A stretch of 64,000 nt of DNA from Pseudomonas sp. PDM14 (GTDB taxonomy: Bacteria > Pseudomonadota > Gammaproteobacteria > Pseudomonadales > Pseudomonadaceae): the NCBI RefSeq assembly GCF_014851905.1, contig NZ_JACVAQ010000002.1, forward strand, positions 1,178,001 to 1,242,000, given 5' to 3'. Positions 26,293-34,686 of the stretch are shown here, piece after piece. The notes under the pieces are model-generated. The model worked only from the letters and a program-made list of their open reading frames with translations, was not told the DNA's origin and made no database searches. Both the position numbers and the translations under genes were made by a program. The stretch's first letter is position 1; each line of letters opens with the position of its first letter.

Positions 26293-26489
26293 GAACCCGT
26301 CCCGGATCTCTTGATCGTCGGCCATGCTGCGTTGAAATCGGCCTCGGAAAGCGGCTTGCCGCTAACGCGCTTTAGCGCGACCCGGAGGGCGAGTGGAGCG
26401 AGTACTGCTCATTTACAGGCTGTAAACTCCGCGTCCTCGCCCAATTTCGCCTTGCCTGGCTCTAGCTCAAAAGACCCGAAACAGGTTCT
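26292..26489. repeat. Long-hairpin dispersed element, copy A
   Basis: 198-bp element between olsB and olsA whose ends are inverted (AGAACCCGT at 26292 and ACAGGTTCT ending 26489) and whose middle carries the core TGCTCATTTACAGGCTGTAA from 26406. Flanking arms (GCTGCGTTGAAAT and ATTTCGCCTTGC) are partly complementary. Two related copies lie at 30640-30826 and 43361-43517. Its first base is the last base of the olsB stop codon. Confidence 0.8.
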
Positions 26490-26517
26490 AACAGCCCTCA
26501 TCCGGAGTCTGAGAGCC

Positions 26518-27294
26518 ATGATGAAGAAACTGCGCCTCTATTTGCGCCTCGCCCGCCTCGGCGCCGTGCTGTTGCTGGGCATGTGCCTGGCCAGCGGCGT
26601 CGCCCTGGTCGAACGTTTGCACCGCGGCGAGCTGATGGCACTGCGCCAACGCCTGACCTGCTGGTTCATGCGCCGCCTCAGCGGCGCCCTGCCGTTTCGC
26701 CTGCAGCTGCAGGGCGAGCTGCCGCGCGAGCCGATGCTGTGGGTCAGCAACCATGTGTCGTGGACCGACATCCCGCTGCTCGGCCAGTTGCTGCCGCTGT
26801 CGTTCCTGTCCAAGGCCGAGGTGCGCACCTGGCCACTGGCCGGCTGGCTGGCGCACAAGGCCGGCACCCTGTTCCTGCGTCGCGGTTCGGGCGACAGCGC
26901 CCTGCTCGCCCACCAGCTGCATCGCCACCTGAGCGCCGGCCGCCAGTTGTTGATCTTCCCCGAAGGCACCACCACCGACGGCCAGCAGGTACGCACCTTC
27001 CACGGCCGCCTGCTGACCAGCGCCATCGAGGCCGGCGTGCCGCTGCAGCCGGTGGCGATCCGTTACCTGCGCGCTGGCGAGAGCGATCAGCTGGCGCCCT
27101 TCATCGGCGACGACGACCTGCTCTCGCACCTGCTGCGCCTGTTCGCCAGCGACTGCGCCACGGTGCAGATCCAGCTGCTCGCGCCCATTCCCAGCCAGGG
27201 CATGGAACGCAACGCCCTGGCCCGCCAGGCACAGCGCGCGGTGCAGGTGGCGCTCTTCGGCGAGCCGCAAGAGCAGGAACGCGCGGCGGCGTAA
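26518..27294 (+). CDS. olsA: Lyso-ornithine lipid O-acyltransferase OlsA
   Basis: 258 residues (ATG at 26518; a second ATG follows directly at 26521, and GGAG lies 10 bp upstream of the first). An N-terminal membrane helix precedes the PlsC-type acyltransferase motifs: NHVSWTDIP (block 1, His-x4-Asp), FLRRGSGDS, and FPEGTTTDG (block 3). It adds the second acyl chain to lyso-ornithine lipid at the membrane. Pairing with olsB makes the assignment firm. The 225 bp between the two genes is almost entirely the long-hairpin element, which could lower olsA expression relative to olsB. Confidence 0.9.
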   Translation: MMKKLRLYLRLARLGAVLLLGMCLASGVALVERLHRGELMALRQRLTCWFMRRLSGALPFRLQLQGELPREPMLWVSNHVSWTDIPLLGQLLPLSFLSKAEVRTWPLAGWLAHKAGTLFLRRGSGDSALLAHQLHRHLSAGRQLLIFPEGTTTDGQQVRTFHGRLLTSAIEAGVPLQPVAIRYLRAGESDQLAPFIGDDDLLSHLLRLFASDCATVQIQLLAPIPSQGMERNALARQAQRAVQVALFGEPQEQERAAA

Positions 27295-27309
27295 GGCAGG
27301 TCCATCGAT

Positions 27310-27422
27310 CGCTCCCACGCTCCGCGTGGGAGCGTAGGTGAGGACGCTCCGCGTCCGCGGACTCACGCTGGCACTGAGTGGCGCGGAGCGCCACCGGCGG
27401 CATTCCCACGCGGAGCGTGGGA
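27310..27422. repeat. REP-like cluster of four hairpins
   Basis: Four consecutive perfect or near-perfect palindromes: CGCTCCCACG/CGTGGGAGCG (27310-27334), GGACGC/GCGTCC (27342-27356), GTGGCGC/GCGCCAC (27378-27394) and TTCCCACG/CGTGGGAA (27402-27422). Their loops share CTCCG or CGGAG, so outer units are inverted copies. It lies between the convergent olsA and acpH genes and resembles the common GTGGGAGCG-type Pseudomonas REP family. Confidence 0.8.
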
Positions 27423-27465
27423 ACGATCAGGCAGCCCGAGTCACGCGATGACCCGCGCGACCAAC

Positions 27466-28053
27466 CTACCGCCCTTGCTCCCGCAGCGCTGTCCCGGCGA
27501 AACGCTGCAGCTCGGGATAGAAGCCGTGAAAGTCCTCCAGCAGCGGCTCGTACAACCGCTGCAACTCGTCCATCGCGCCATCGAGCATCTGCGGGCGGGA
27601 CAAGCGGCGGCTCATGCCGAATAGCACCTGCTCCAGCACGGCGAAGTCGCGGTAGCTGCCTAGCCAATCCTGGGCGGCCATGCGCGGGGCGACGTAGGCC
27701 AGGCGTTCGGGCAGGTCGGGCTGATTGGCCAGCACCTGATAGACCCGCGCGGTGAACTGCGCCAGCGGCACGCTGGCGTAGTCCTGCCAGTGCAGCGCCA
27801 GGCAGTGGTCGAAGAACAGGTCGAGAAGAATCCCCGAGGTACGCCGGCGGGCGGCCGGAAAGCGTGCGCGGGCACGCTCGGTGAGCGCGTGGCTGTCGGT
27901 GAAGGCATCGATACGCCGGTGCAGGCGGATGGCCGCCTCGATCTCGGCGGGAAAGCGCCCCTGCAGCGGGCCTTTGACGAAGTCGCCATACAGGCTGCCA
28001 AGCAGCTCGTGAGGCTGATCGCCGCCCAGGTGCAGGTGAGCCAGGTAGTTCAT
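27466..28053 (-). CDS. acpH: Acyl carrier protein phosphodiesterase AcpH
   Basis: 195 residues, the normal AcpH length. The start MNYLAHLHLGG, then GSLYGDFVKG, IRLHRRIDAFTDSH and LDLFFDHCLA, are the conserved HD-superfamily-type His/Asp clusters of AcpH. It removes the 4'-phosphopantetheine arm from holo-ACP. Its ATG overlaps the stop of the AraC regulator by 4 bp, so it is the second gene of that operon. Nearness to olsBA and alkB places it among acyl-lipid genes. Confidence 0.9.
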   Translation of the reverse strand: MNYLAHLHLGGDQPHELLGSLYGDFVKGPLQGRFPAEIEAAIRLHRRIDAFTDSHALTERARARFPAARRRTSGILLDLFFDHCLALHWQDYASVPLAQFTARVYQVLANQPDLPERLAYVAPRMAAQDWLGSYRDFAVLEQVLFGMSRRLSRPQMLDGAMDELQRLYEPLLEDFHGFYPELQRFAGTALREQGR

Positions 28054-29090
28054 CGCAACACCTCGCTGATACGCCCGCTGCGCCAGGCCTTGGGCGTGGC
28101 ACCGAGCCAGCGGCGGAAGGTGCGGCTGAAGTTGCTGGTGTCCTGGTAACCCAGACGCTCGGCCACCGCCTCGACGCTCAGCGGGGTGTTCAGCAGCAGC
28201 CAGCAGGCCAGCTCCTGGCGCACCTCGTCGAGCAGGTGCTGGTAATGGCTGCCCTCGTCACGCAGGCGGCGGATCAGCGTGCGCTCGGACAGGTGGAATT
28301 CCTCGGCCAGCTGGGTCAGCGTCGGGTAGCGCCCTTCGCTGGCGAGCAGGCGCAGCTGCACCCGCGTGGTCCAGTCGCCGCCCTGCTCGACGCCGAGCAG
28401 CTGGTGCTCGCAATCACGCAGGGCGATGCGTGCGGCGTTGGCGTCGGCGCTGAGGCTGGGCAGGTCGAGCCAGGCGATGGGCAGGCTGATGCGATACGCC
28501 GCGCACTCGAAATGCACGTTGGCACCGAACAGCTCGCGGTAACGCGCGCCCCAGGCCGGCTCGGGGTAGGGAAACTCGAAACGCATGTCACCGGCCGGCA
28601 GCGCGCCACACACCGCTTCGAGCAGGCGCAGCAGCGTACCGGCGACGGTGGCCAGCACATGCTCGCGAATGTCGCCGAGGTCGAACTCCTCGTCGCCCTG
28701 CAGCCAGTAGCGCTCACCGTCCTGATAGCCACTGAGGCGCATGCTACTCAGGCGCAGCACGCTGAAACGCTCGATCACCTGCAACACGCCACGCAGGTCG
28801 GCGCAGGCCACGGCGGCGTATCCGACCGGGCCGTGGGCAGACACCTGGGTGGAGCAGCCGATCTCCAGGCCCAGCCACGGGCATTCGGTGAGCTGCACGG
28901 CGCGGCGCACCAGGCGCTGTACCTGGGCAAAGCTCAGGCGGCGGTTATCGCCATGCAGCTGCTGCCAGTCGAGGCCGCAGCCCTCGGTAATCTGCCCTTC
29001 GCTGAAGCCGCGCTGGCGCAATGCCGCGCACATCAGGCGGGCGTAGATCGGGTGCAGGTAGGGCTGCAACGGCGAGACAGAAGCTGGCAT
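28050..29090 (-). CDS. AraC-family transcriptional regulator
   Basis: 346 residues. The N-terminal two-thirds is the Arabinose_bd-type sensor found in OruR/AraC-like regulators (PYARLMCAAL-like start, GPVGYAAVACADLRG). The C-terminal 100 residues form the double helix-turn-helix with LAEEFHLSERTLIRRLRDEG and VAERLGYQDTSNFSRTFRRW. It is divergent from alkB (124 bp between starts), which makes alkB-rubredoxin the likely target and a hydrocarbon or fatty acid the likely effector. The gene itself is followed by acpH in a 4-bp overlap. Confidence 0.88.
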   Translation of the reverse strand: MPASVSPLQPYLHPIYARLMCAALRQRGFSEGQITEGCGLDWQQLHGDNRRLSFAQVQRLVRRAVQLTECPWLGLEIGCSTQVSAHGPVGYAAVACADLRGVLQVIERFSVLRLSSMRLSGYQDGERYWLQGDEEFDLGDIREHVLATVAGTLLRLLEAVCGALPAGDMRFEFPYPEPAWGARYRELFGANVHFECAAYRISLPIAWLDLPSLSADANAARIALRDCEHQLLGVEQGGDWTTRVQLRLLASEGRYPTLTQLAEEFHLSERTLIRRLRDEGSHYQHLLDEVRQELACWLLLNTPLSVEAVAERLGYQDTSNFSRTFRRWLGATPKAWRSGRISEVLR

Positions 29091-29214
29091 GGCGTCGTCC
29101 GGCGGCGGAATGAGTTGTCACCATATGACGATTATCTGCCCAGCTCAACGGTGTTGTGCCGAGTCCCCGCGCGCCATTCTCGCTACAGGTCGCAGAACCC
29201 GAGGAGAACAACAA

Positions 29215-30387
29215 ATGGATACGCTTGCCCCTTCCACACTGCCCTACCGTGACGGCAAACGCTGGCTCTGGCTGTATTCGCTGCTGGTGCCCTGCCTGGG
29301 CCTGAGCGGCCCTGCGCTGTACTTGCTGGTATCGCCCGACCAGGCCTGGTTGTGGTTGTCGCCGGCGTTCTTCTACTTCGCCATCCCGCTGCTCGACGCG
29401 CTGATCGGCGAGGACCCGAGCAACCCGCCGGAGTCGGAAGTGCCGGCGCTGGAAGCCGACCTCTACTACCGGCGCATCACCTATGCGCTGGTGCCGCTGC
29501 TGTGGCTGGGCTTCATCGCCAACGCGGCGTTCGTCGCCACCCAGCCGCTGAGTTGGTACGGCGTGCTGGCGATGATCATCTCCACCGGTGGTGGCCTCGG
29601 CTTCGCCATCAACCTCGGCCACGAAATGGGCCACAAGAAACCCCAGCTGGAACGCTGGTTGGGCAAGCTGGCCCTGGCACTGGGCTGCTACGGGCACTTC
29701 TACGTGGAGCACAACCGCGGCCATCACCGCGACGTGGCGACGCCGGTCGACCCGGCCTCGTCGCGCATGGGCGAGCACATCTACCGCTTCGCCCTGCGCG
29801 AGCTGCCCGGCGGCCTGCGCCGTGCCTGGCAACTGGAGAAGGAACGCCTGGGGCGCTGCGGCAAATCGGTGTGGAGCCTGGACAACGAAATCATCCAGCC
29901 GGGGCTGATCAGCCTGGCGCTGTACGGCGGCCTGCTGCTGGTGTTCGGCGTCGACCTGCTGCCCTACCTGCTGCTGTCTGCTTTCTGGGGCGCCTTCCAG
30001 CTGACCTCGGCCAACTACCTGGAACACTACGGCTTGCTGCGGCGCAAGCTGGACAACGGCCGCTACGAGATCTGCCAGCCGCACCATTCGTGGAACAGCA
30101 ACCACCTGTTCTCCAACTGGGCGCTGTTCCACCTGCAGCGCCACTCCGATCACCATGCCCACCCGACGCGGCGCTACCAGTCGCTGCGCAACTTCCCCGA
30201 CCTGCCGCGCCTGCCCAGCGGCTACTTCGGCATGTACCTGCTGGCGTACTGCCCACCGCTGTGGTTTCGCGTGATGAACCCGCGCTTGCTGGTGGCAGTG
30301 CATCGCGATGCGGCACGGATCAACTTCCAGCCCGGCATGCGCGAACAGCTGATGCGCCGCTACGAGCTGCAGGACGCGCCGGCATGA
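29215..30387 (+). CDS. alkB: Alkane 1-monooxygenase AlkB
   Basis: 390 residues with six membrane helices. All four His boxes of the membrane di-iron alkane hydroxylases are present: HEMGHKK, EHNRGHHRDV, NYLEHYGL and LQRHSDHHAHPTRRYQ. The enzyme hydroxylates medium-chain n-alkanes at the terminal carbon, taking electrons from rubredoxin, and the next gene encodes that rubredoxin. The start ATG has GAGGAGAA upstream. No rubredoxin reductase is in the window. Presence of this gene predicts growth on alkanes. Confidence 0.95.
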   Translation: MDTLAPSTLPYRDGKRWLWLYSLLVPCLGLSGPALYLLVSPDQAWLWLSPAFFYFAIPLLDALIGEDPSNPPESEVPALEADLYYRRITYALVPLLWLGFIANAAFVATQPLSWYGVLAMIISTGGGLGFAINLGHEMGHKKPQLERWLGKLALALGCYGHFYVEHNRGHHRDVATPVDPASSRMGEHIYRFALRELPGGLRRAWQLEKERLGRCGKSVWSLDNEIIQPGLISLALYGGLLLVFGVDLLPYLLLSAFWGAFQLTSANYLEHYGLLRRKLDNGRYEICQPHHSWNSNHLFSNWALFHLQRHSDHHAHPTRRYQSLRNFPDLPRLPSGYFGMYLLAYCPPLWFRVMNPRLLVAVHRDAARINFQPGMREQLMRRYELQDAPA

Positions 30388-30569
30388 GCCAGCACCGCTG
30401 CCCCGAATGCGCTTATCACTACGACGAAACCGCGGGTGACCCGCAGCAGGGGTATCCACCCGGCACCCACTGGGAGGCATTGCCAGACGCCTTCGCCTGC
30501 CCCGACTGCGCAGTGCGCGGCAAGGCCGACTTCGAGCACCTTGCCCAAACGGCCCCGCACAATAGCTGA
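30384..30569 (+). CDS. Rubredoxin (electron donor to AlkB)
   Basis: 61 residues with both iron-binding knuckles, CPECAYHYDE and FACPDCAVRGK, and the PGTHWEALPD loop typical of alkane-degradation rubredoxins. The ATG overlaps the alkB stop by 4 bp (ATGA), so the two are translationally coupled. It has a slightly unusual first knuckle, CPECAYHYDE, where CxxCGxxYD is more common. Confidence 0.92.
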   Translation: MSQHRCPECAYHYDETAGDPQQGYPPGTHWEALPDAFACPDCAVRGKADFEHLAQTAPHNS

Positions 30570-30585
30570 ACGAAGCCCGCCCTAA

Positions 30586-30616
30586 CGCCTCTGAAACCTG
30601 TGCAGGAACAGAGGCG
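30586..30616 (+). terminator. Weak hairpin after rubredoxin
   Basis: CGCCTCTG (30586-30593) pairs with CAGAGGCG (30609-30616) with a 15-nt loop, followed by a C-rich tract with few T. It may end the alkB-rubredoxin transcript or be bound by Rho-dependent processes. Confidence 0.4.
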
Positions 30617-30639
30617 CCCTCCCCTTCATCATGCCCCTT

Positions 30640-30826
30640 AGAACCTGTTCAAAGTCTGCTGCGCGTCGGCCCTGCTGCGTTAAAACCAGGCTCGGATGCG
30701 AGCCCAGGCTAGGCGCCCCCATCAGAATGCTCATTTACAGCTCGTAAACTCCGCTTCCTCGCCTGTTTTTGTGGGGCCGCCTAGGCCTTACAGGGCTCTA
30801 GCTCGCGAGGCTTTGAATCAGGTTCT
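30640..30826. repeat. Long-hairpin dispersed element, copy B
   Basis: 187-bp element bounded by inverted ends (AGAACCTGTTCAAAG at 30640 and CTTTGAATCAGGTTCT ending 30826). It contains the core TGCTCATTTACAGCTCGTAA (from 30728) and the GCTGCGTT segment shared with copies A and C. It lies between the alkB-rubredoxin and ArsR operons. The remainder of the 362-bp gap is the hairpin at 30586 and the ArsR promoter region. Confidence 0.8.
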
Positions 30827-30863
30827 TAGAAGCAAAAAATCTCGGCTGATTGCAAATTCATAT

Positions 30864-30907
30864 TTGAATATCGCGATCTAACGATATATAGTTCCCTCCA
30901 TCGCGAT
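30864..30907 (+). promoter_or_regulatory. ArsR-operon promoter with overlapping palindromes
   Basis: A -10-like TATATA (30885-30890) is overlapped by the inverted repeat ATATCG-N8-CGATAT (30868-30887). The octamer ATCGCGAT occurs at 30870-30877 and again at 30900-30907, 30 bp apart. Inverted AT-rich repeats over the -10 are typical autoregulatory operators of ArsR-family repressors. Confidence 0.5.
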
Positions 30908-30931
30908 AAACCGAACTACCAAGTGACTGCC

Positions 30932-31231
30932 ATGCCTGTCGACATCGACGAAATCATCAAAGCCCTGTCCCACCCGGTCAGGCGCGAAATTCTCACCTGG
31001 CTGAAGGAGCCGGAGCAGCATTTCGCCGATCAGGATCACCCGTTGGAATTCGGCGTGTGTGCTGGCCAGTTCGAGCGCTGCGGCCTGTCGCAGTCGACCG
31101 TATCGGCACACCTCGCCACCCTCCAGCGTGCCGGCCTGATCAGCAGCCGCAAGGTTGGCCAGTGGAGCTTCTTCAAACGTAACGAAGAAGCCATCCAGGC
31201 CTTCCTCGAACAGTTCCGCCAAGAACTCTAA
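30932..31231 (+). CDS. ArsR-family transcriptional repressor
   Basis: 99 residues from ATG 30932 (a GTG at 30923 is possible). It is a single winged-helix domain: LSHPVRREILTWL, then SQSTVSAHLATLQRAGLISSRKVGQWSFFKRN. The CAGQFERCGLSQ segment carries two Cys near the recognition helix, but the classical metal-binding ELCVCDL motif is absent, so it may sense an organic or thiol-reactive compound. It heads the operon with the MFS exporter and the ene-reductase. Confidence 0.88.
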   Translation: MPVDIDEIIKALSHPVRREILTWLKEPEQHFADQDHPLEFGVCAGQFERCGLSQSTVSAHLATLQRAGLISSRKVGQWSFFKRNEEAIQAFLEQFRQEL

Positions 31232-31299
31232 GAACTCAGACCCAGCCACGGCCCAAGCGCCGTGGCATCCAAAAAACCGTTTCCTCAGGAGCAGGCAAC

Positions 31300-32469
31300 A
31301 TGCCTCTTGCGCTTCTCGTACTCGCTTTATCCGCGTTTGCCATCGGCACCACGGAATTCGTCATCATGGGCCTGCTGCCCGATGTCGCCGCCGACCTGGG
31401 CGTGAGCATCCCCGGCGCCGGCTGGCTGGTAACCGGCTATGCCCTGGGCGTGGCCTTCGGCGCGCCTTTCATGGCCCTGGTCACCTCCAGCTGGCCACGC
31501 AAGGCCGCCCTGCTGACGCTGATGAGCATCTTCATTCTCGGTAACCTGCTCTGCGCCCTGGCTGCTGACTACGAGCTGCTGATGGTCGCGCGGGTGGTCA
31601 CCGCGCTCTGCCACGGCGCCTTCTTCGGCATTGGCTCAGTGGTCGCCGCCAGTCTCGTTCCGGAAAACCGCCGCGCCTCCGCCATCGCCCTGATGTTCAC
31701 CGGCCTGACCCTGGCCAACGTGCTCGGCGTGCCGCTGGGTACAGCGCTCGGCCAGTACGCCGGCTGGCGTTCGACCTTCTGGGCCGTGACCGGGATCGGC
31801 GTAGTCGCCCTGATCGGCCTGTGGCGCGTGCTGCCGGCCATGCGTGATGAAGAGAAGGCCAACCTGCGCGCCGAACTCGCGGCCCTGCGCGGCATCGGTT
31901 TCTGGCTGGCACTGAGCACCACCGTGCTGTTCTCCGCGTCGATGTTCGCCCTGTTCACCTACATCGCCCCGCTGCTCGGCGACGTCACCGGCGTTTCGCC
32001 GCGCGGCGTGACCTGGACCCTGCTGCTGATCGGCCTGGGCCTGACCGTGGGCAACATCGTTGGCGGCAAGCTGGCTGACTGGCGCCTGGCGACCACCATG
32101 GCCGGCGTATTCGCCAGCCTGGCCCTGCTCAGCACCCTGTTCAGCTGGACCAGCCAGGCGCTGATCCCGGCGGAAATCACCCTGTTCCTCTGGGCCGTGG
32201 CCGCCTTCGCCGCCGTGCCGGCCCTGCAGATCAACGTGATGACCTTCGGCAAAGCCGCGCCCAACCTGGTGTCCACCCTCAACATCGGCGCCTTCAACCT
32301 CGGCAACGCGCTGGGCGCCTGGGTCGGTGGCGTGGTTATCGCCCAGGGCCTGGGCCTGACTGCCGTACCGCTGGCCGCGGCGGCGCTGGCCGTACTGGCC
32401 CTGCTCGCCACCCTCCTGACCTTTTCCCTGGCGACCGGCACTTCCCGCCCGGCCGTCGCACTCGACTGA
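31300..32469 (+). CDS. MFS transporter, AraJ/drug-efflux type
   Basis: 389 residues, 12 membrane helices. The start LALSAFAIGTTEFVIMGLLP is the hallmark of the DHA1/AraJ-like exporter subfamily, with the usual ALCHGAFFGIGS in helix 4. It probably exports a small organic compound using proton motive force. It is preceded by CAGGAG and a hairpin (CCACGGC/GCCGTGG, 31245-31264) that may modulate read-through from arsR. Substrate not determinable. Confidence 0.87.
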   Translation: MPLALLVLALSAFAIGTTEFVIMGLLPDVAADLGVSIPGAGWLVTGYALGVAFGAPFMALVTSSWPRKAALLTLMSIFILGNLLCALAADYELLMVARVVTALCHGAFFGIGSVVAASLVPENRRASAIALMFTGLTLANVLGVPLGTALGQYAGWRSTFWAVTGIGVVALIGLWRVLPAMRDEEKANLRAELAALRGIGFWLALSTTVLFSASMFALFTYIAPLLGDVTGVSPRGVTWTLLLIGLGLTVGNIVGGKLADWRLATTMAGVFASLALLSTLFSWTSQALIPAEITLFLWAVAAFAAVPALQINVMTFGKAAPNLVSTLNIGAFNLGNALGAWVGGVVIAQGLGLTAVPLAAAALAVLALLATLLTFSLATGTSRPAVALD

Positions 32470-32491
32470 ATCCATCCAAGGAGATCCACCC

Positions 32492-33541
32492 ATGCCAACG
32501 CTTTTCGACCCCATTCAGATCGGCGAACTCGACCTGCCGAACCGCATCGTCATGGCCCCGCTGACCCGCTGCCGCGCTGAAGCCGGCCGCGTGCCCGGTG
32601 CCCTGATTGCCGAATACTACGTACAGCGCGCCTCGGCCGGCCTGATCATCAGCGAGGCCACCTCGGTCACGCCGATGGGCGTCGGCTACCCGGACACCCC
32701 CGGCATCTGGTCCGACGAGCAGGTCAAGGGCTGGCACAACGTCACCCGTGCGGTGCACGCCAACGGCGGGCGCATCGTCCTGCAGCTGTGGCACGTCGGG
32801 CGCATTTCCGACCCGCTGTATCTGGATGGCGAAACTCCGGTGGCGCCGAGCGCGATCAAGCCCGCCGGCCACGTCAGCCTGGTTCGCCCATTGAAGGACT
32901 TCGTCACCCCGCGCGCCCTCGACACCGAGGAAATCGCCGACATCGTCGAGGCCTATCGCCACGGCGCTGAAAATGCCAAGGCCGCCGGCTTCGACGGCGT
33001 CGAGATCCACGCCGCCAACGGCTACCTGCTCGACCAGTTCCTGCAGGACAGCACCAACCAGCGCAACGACCAGTACGGCGGCTCGCTGGAAAACCGCGCG
33101 CGTCTGCTGCTGGAAGTCACCGACGCAGTGATCGGTGTCTGGGGTGCCGGCCGCGTTGGCGTGCACCTGGCGCCGCGTGCCGACTCCCACGACATGGGCG
33201 ACTCCAACCGCCACGAAACCTTCGGCTATGTCGCCCGCGAGCTGGGCAAGCGCAAAGTTGCCTTCCTCTGCGCCCGCGAGAAGGTCGCCGACGACAGCCT
33301 GACGCCGTACCTCAAGGAGCAGTTCGGCGGCGTGTTCATCGCCAACGAGCGCTTCACCAAGGAGCAGGCCAACACCTGGCTGGCCGAAGGCAAGGCCGAT
33401 GCCGTGGCATTCGGCATCCCCTTCATCGCCAACCCGGACCTGCCCCAGCGCCTGGCCAGCGACGCGCCGCTCAACGAGCCGCGTCCGGACCTGTTCTACG
33501 GCAAGGGCCCGGTCGGCTATATCGATTACCCGCGCCTGTAA
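32492..33541 (+). CDS. Old-yellow-enzyme alkene reductase (NemA/XenB-like)
   Basis: 349 residues. FMN TIM-barrel protein with MAPLTRCRAEAG, WHVGRI, HAANGYLLDQFLQ and NQRNDQYGGSLENRARLLLEV, matching N-ethylmaleimide/xenobiotic reductases. It reduces activated C=C bonds and nitro groups with NAD(P)H. It sits 22 bp after the MFS gene; regulator, exporter and detoxifying reductase together look like an inducible defence against electrophiles. Confidence 0.92.
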   Translation: MPTLFDPIQIGELDLPNRIVMAPLTRCRAEAGRVPGALIAEYYVQRASAGLIISEATSVTPMGVGYPDTPGIWSDEQVKGWHNVTRAVHANGGRIVLQLWHVGRISDPLYLDGETPVAPSAIKPAGHVSLVRPLKDFVTPRALDTEEIADIVEAYRHGAENAKAAGFDGVEIHAANGYLLDQFLQDSTNQRNDQYGGSLENRARLLLEVTDAVIGVWGAGRVGVHLAPRADSHDMGDSNRHETFGYVARELGKRKVAFLCAREKVADDSLTPYLKEQFGGVFIANERFTKEQANTWLAEGKADAVAFGIPFIANPDLPQRLASDAPLNEPRPDLFYGKGPVGYIDYPRL

Positions 33542-33672
33542 GTCGCGACCGCAGGGCGGGTCGATGGCGCGTAGCGCGCTCTTCGGCCTGCCGCGGCGAT
33601 ACGATCAGGCAATGTCCCTGTTTCGTGTTGCGTCATCTGCCTAGCCACTTTCGTGCGGTCAGATGCCTCCGG

Positions 33673-33751
33673 ATTCCCGCCGGCGGGATGGCGGAGTGGG
33701 TGGAACGACGCGGCGCTACCGCTGCCTCGTCATTCCCGCGCAGGCGGGAAT
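33673..33751. repeat. GGCGGGAAT-type palindromic repeats
   Basis: Two related palindromes: TCCCGCCGGCGGGA (33675-33688) and ATTCCCGC-gcag-GCGGGAAT (33732-33751). The second is the widespread proteobacterial intergenic type beginning CGTCATTCCCGC. The rest of the 317-bp gap (33542-33858) holds the shared terminator at 33812 and nothing else I recognise. Confidence 0.7.
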
Positions 33752-33811
33752 CCAGCTCGGTATGGGCAGGCGAAATGCTCGCTCCGGGCAACGCGTAACA
33801 GCGACGTAGCC

Positions 33812-33846
33812 AATAAAAAGCCCCGCCTAGGCGGGGCTTTTTATTG
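33812..33846. terminator. Bidirectional terminator
   Basis: AAAAAGCCCCGCC pairs perfectly with GGCGGGGCTTTTT, giving A and T tracts on both strands. It serves the ene-reductase operon from the left and the coiled-coil protein from the right. Confidence 0.92.
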
Positions 33847-33858
33847 GGCGACGGTTAC

Positions 33859-34686
33859 TCAGCGGGCGTTGAGCTGCTGCTGCAGGTTCTGCACCTGCGC
33901 CTGGAGGGTGCTGATGTTACGCGTCATCTGCCCGCGGAAAGCGTCGAACTCGGCGTTGTTCTGCGAGGCAGCCGGGCGGTTGTCCAGCTCGCTGCGCAGC
34001 ACCAGCAGATCCTGCTCCAGACGGCCGATGGCCTGGCTCGGGTTGCCCTGCTTCTTCAGCGCCTCGACATCGCTGCCCAGGCTCTTGAGCTGACTTTCAA
34101 GCTTGCCGACGCCGGCCAGGCCGCTCTTCTGCTCGCTGGCCAGGGCGGTGAGCTTGCCGTCGAACTGGCCGGTGACGGTCTGCTGGCTCTTCAGGTCGGC
34201 GCCCAACTGGTCGATGCGCTTGACCTGGGCGGCTTGCTGGCTGGACACGTTCTGTTGCTGCTTGCTCAACTCGGCGAGCTTGGTCTCCAGCTGTTTGACC
34301 CGCAGTTTCACTTGCTCGCTGCCGCTGGTGACGTTGGATTCGGTGGCCACTACCTTGCCGGAGATGTCCTGGATGCGCCCGGCGGCTTCTTCGCTGATGC
34401 GCGCGAAGCTTTCCTGGGTAGCGACCAGTTGCTGTTCCATCAGGGAGATCTGCTGGAAGCTCCACCAGCTCACCCCGCCCAGGGCGATGGCCATTGCCCC
34501 GACCAAGGCCCACAGCGCGCCGGAACTGCCCGAGCGGGCAACTGGCGCCGCAGCGGTGCTGCGTGCGCCATAAGCCGGCTGGTGGCGGTCGATGGCCGCG
34601 TGTCCAGGGGCGAAATCGTCCTGGTCGCGGGTGTCGGTGGTCAGGCTGGGAATATGGTCGAGTTCGTCGCGAGCATCGTTGCGCAT
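33859..34686 (-). CDS. Single-pass coiled-coil membrane protein
   Basis: 275 residues. A polar, His/Asp-rich cytoplasmic segment of about 55 residues is followed by one membrane helix (about 57-76) and a long Gln/Leu-rich coiled coil to the end (heptads from about 80 to 270). No enzymatic motif. Topology suggests a periplasmic coiled coil. I recognise it as a conserved Pseudomonas-type hypothetical but not by function. It is a single gene ended by the shared terminator. Confidence 0.7.
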   Translation of the reverse strand: MRNDARDELDHIPSLTTDTRDQDDFAPGHAAIDRHQPAYGARSTAAAPVARSGSSGALWALVGAMAIALGGVSWWSFQQISLMEQQLVATQESFARISEEAAGRIQDISGKVVATESNVTSGSEQVKLRVKQLETKLAELSKQQQNVSSQQAAQVKRIDQLGADLKSQQTVTGQFDGKLTALASEQKSGLAGVGKLESQLKSLGSDVEALKKQGNPSQAIGRLEQDLLVLRSELDNRPAASQNNAEFDAFRGQMTRNISTLQAQVQNLQQQLNAR

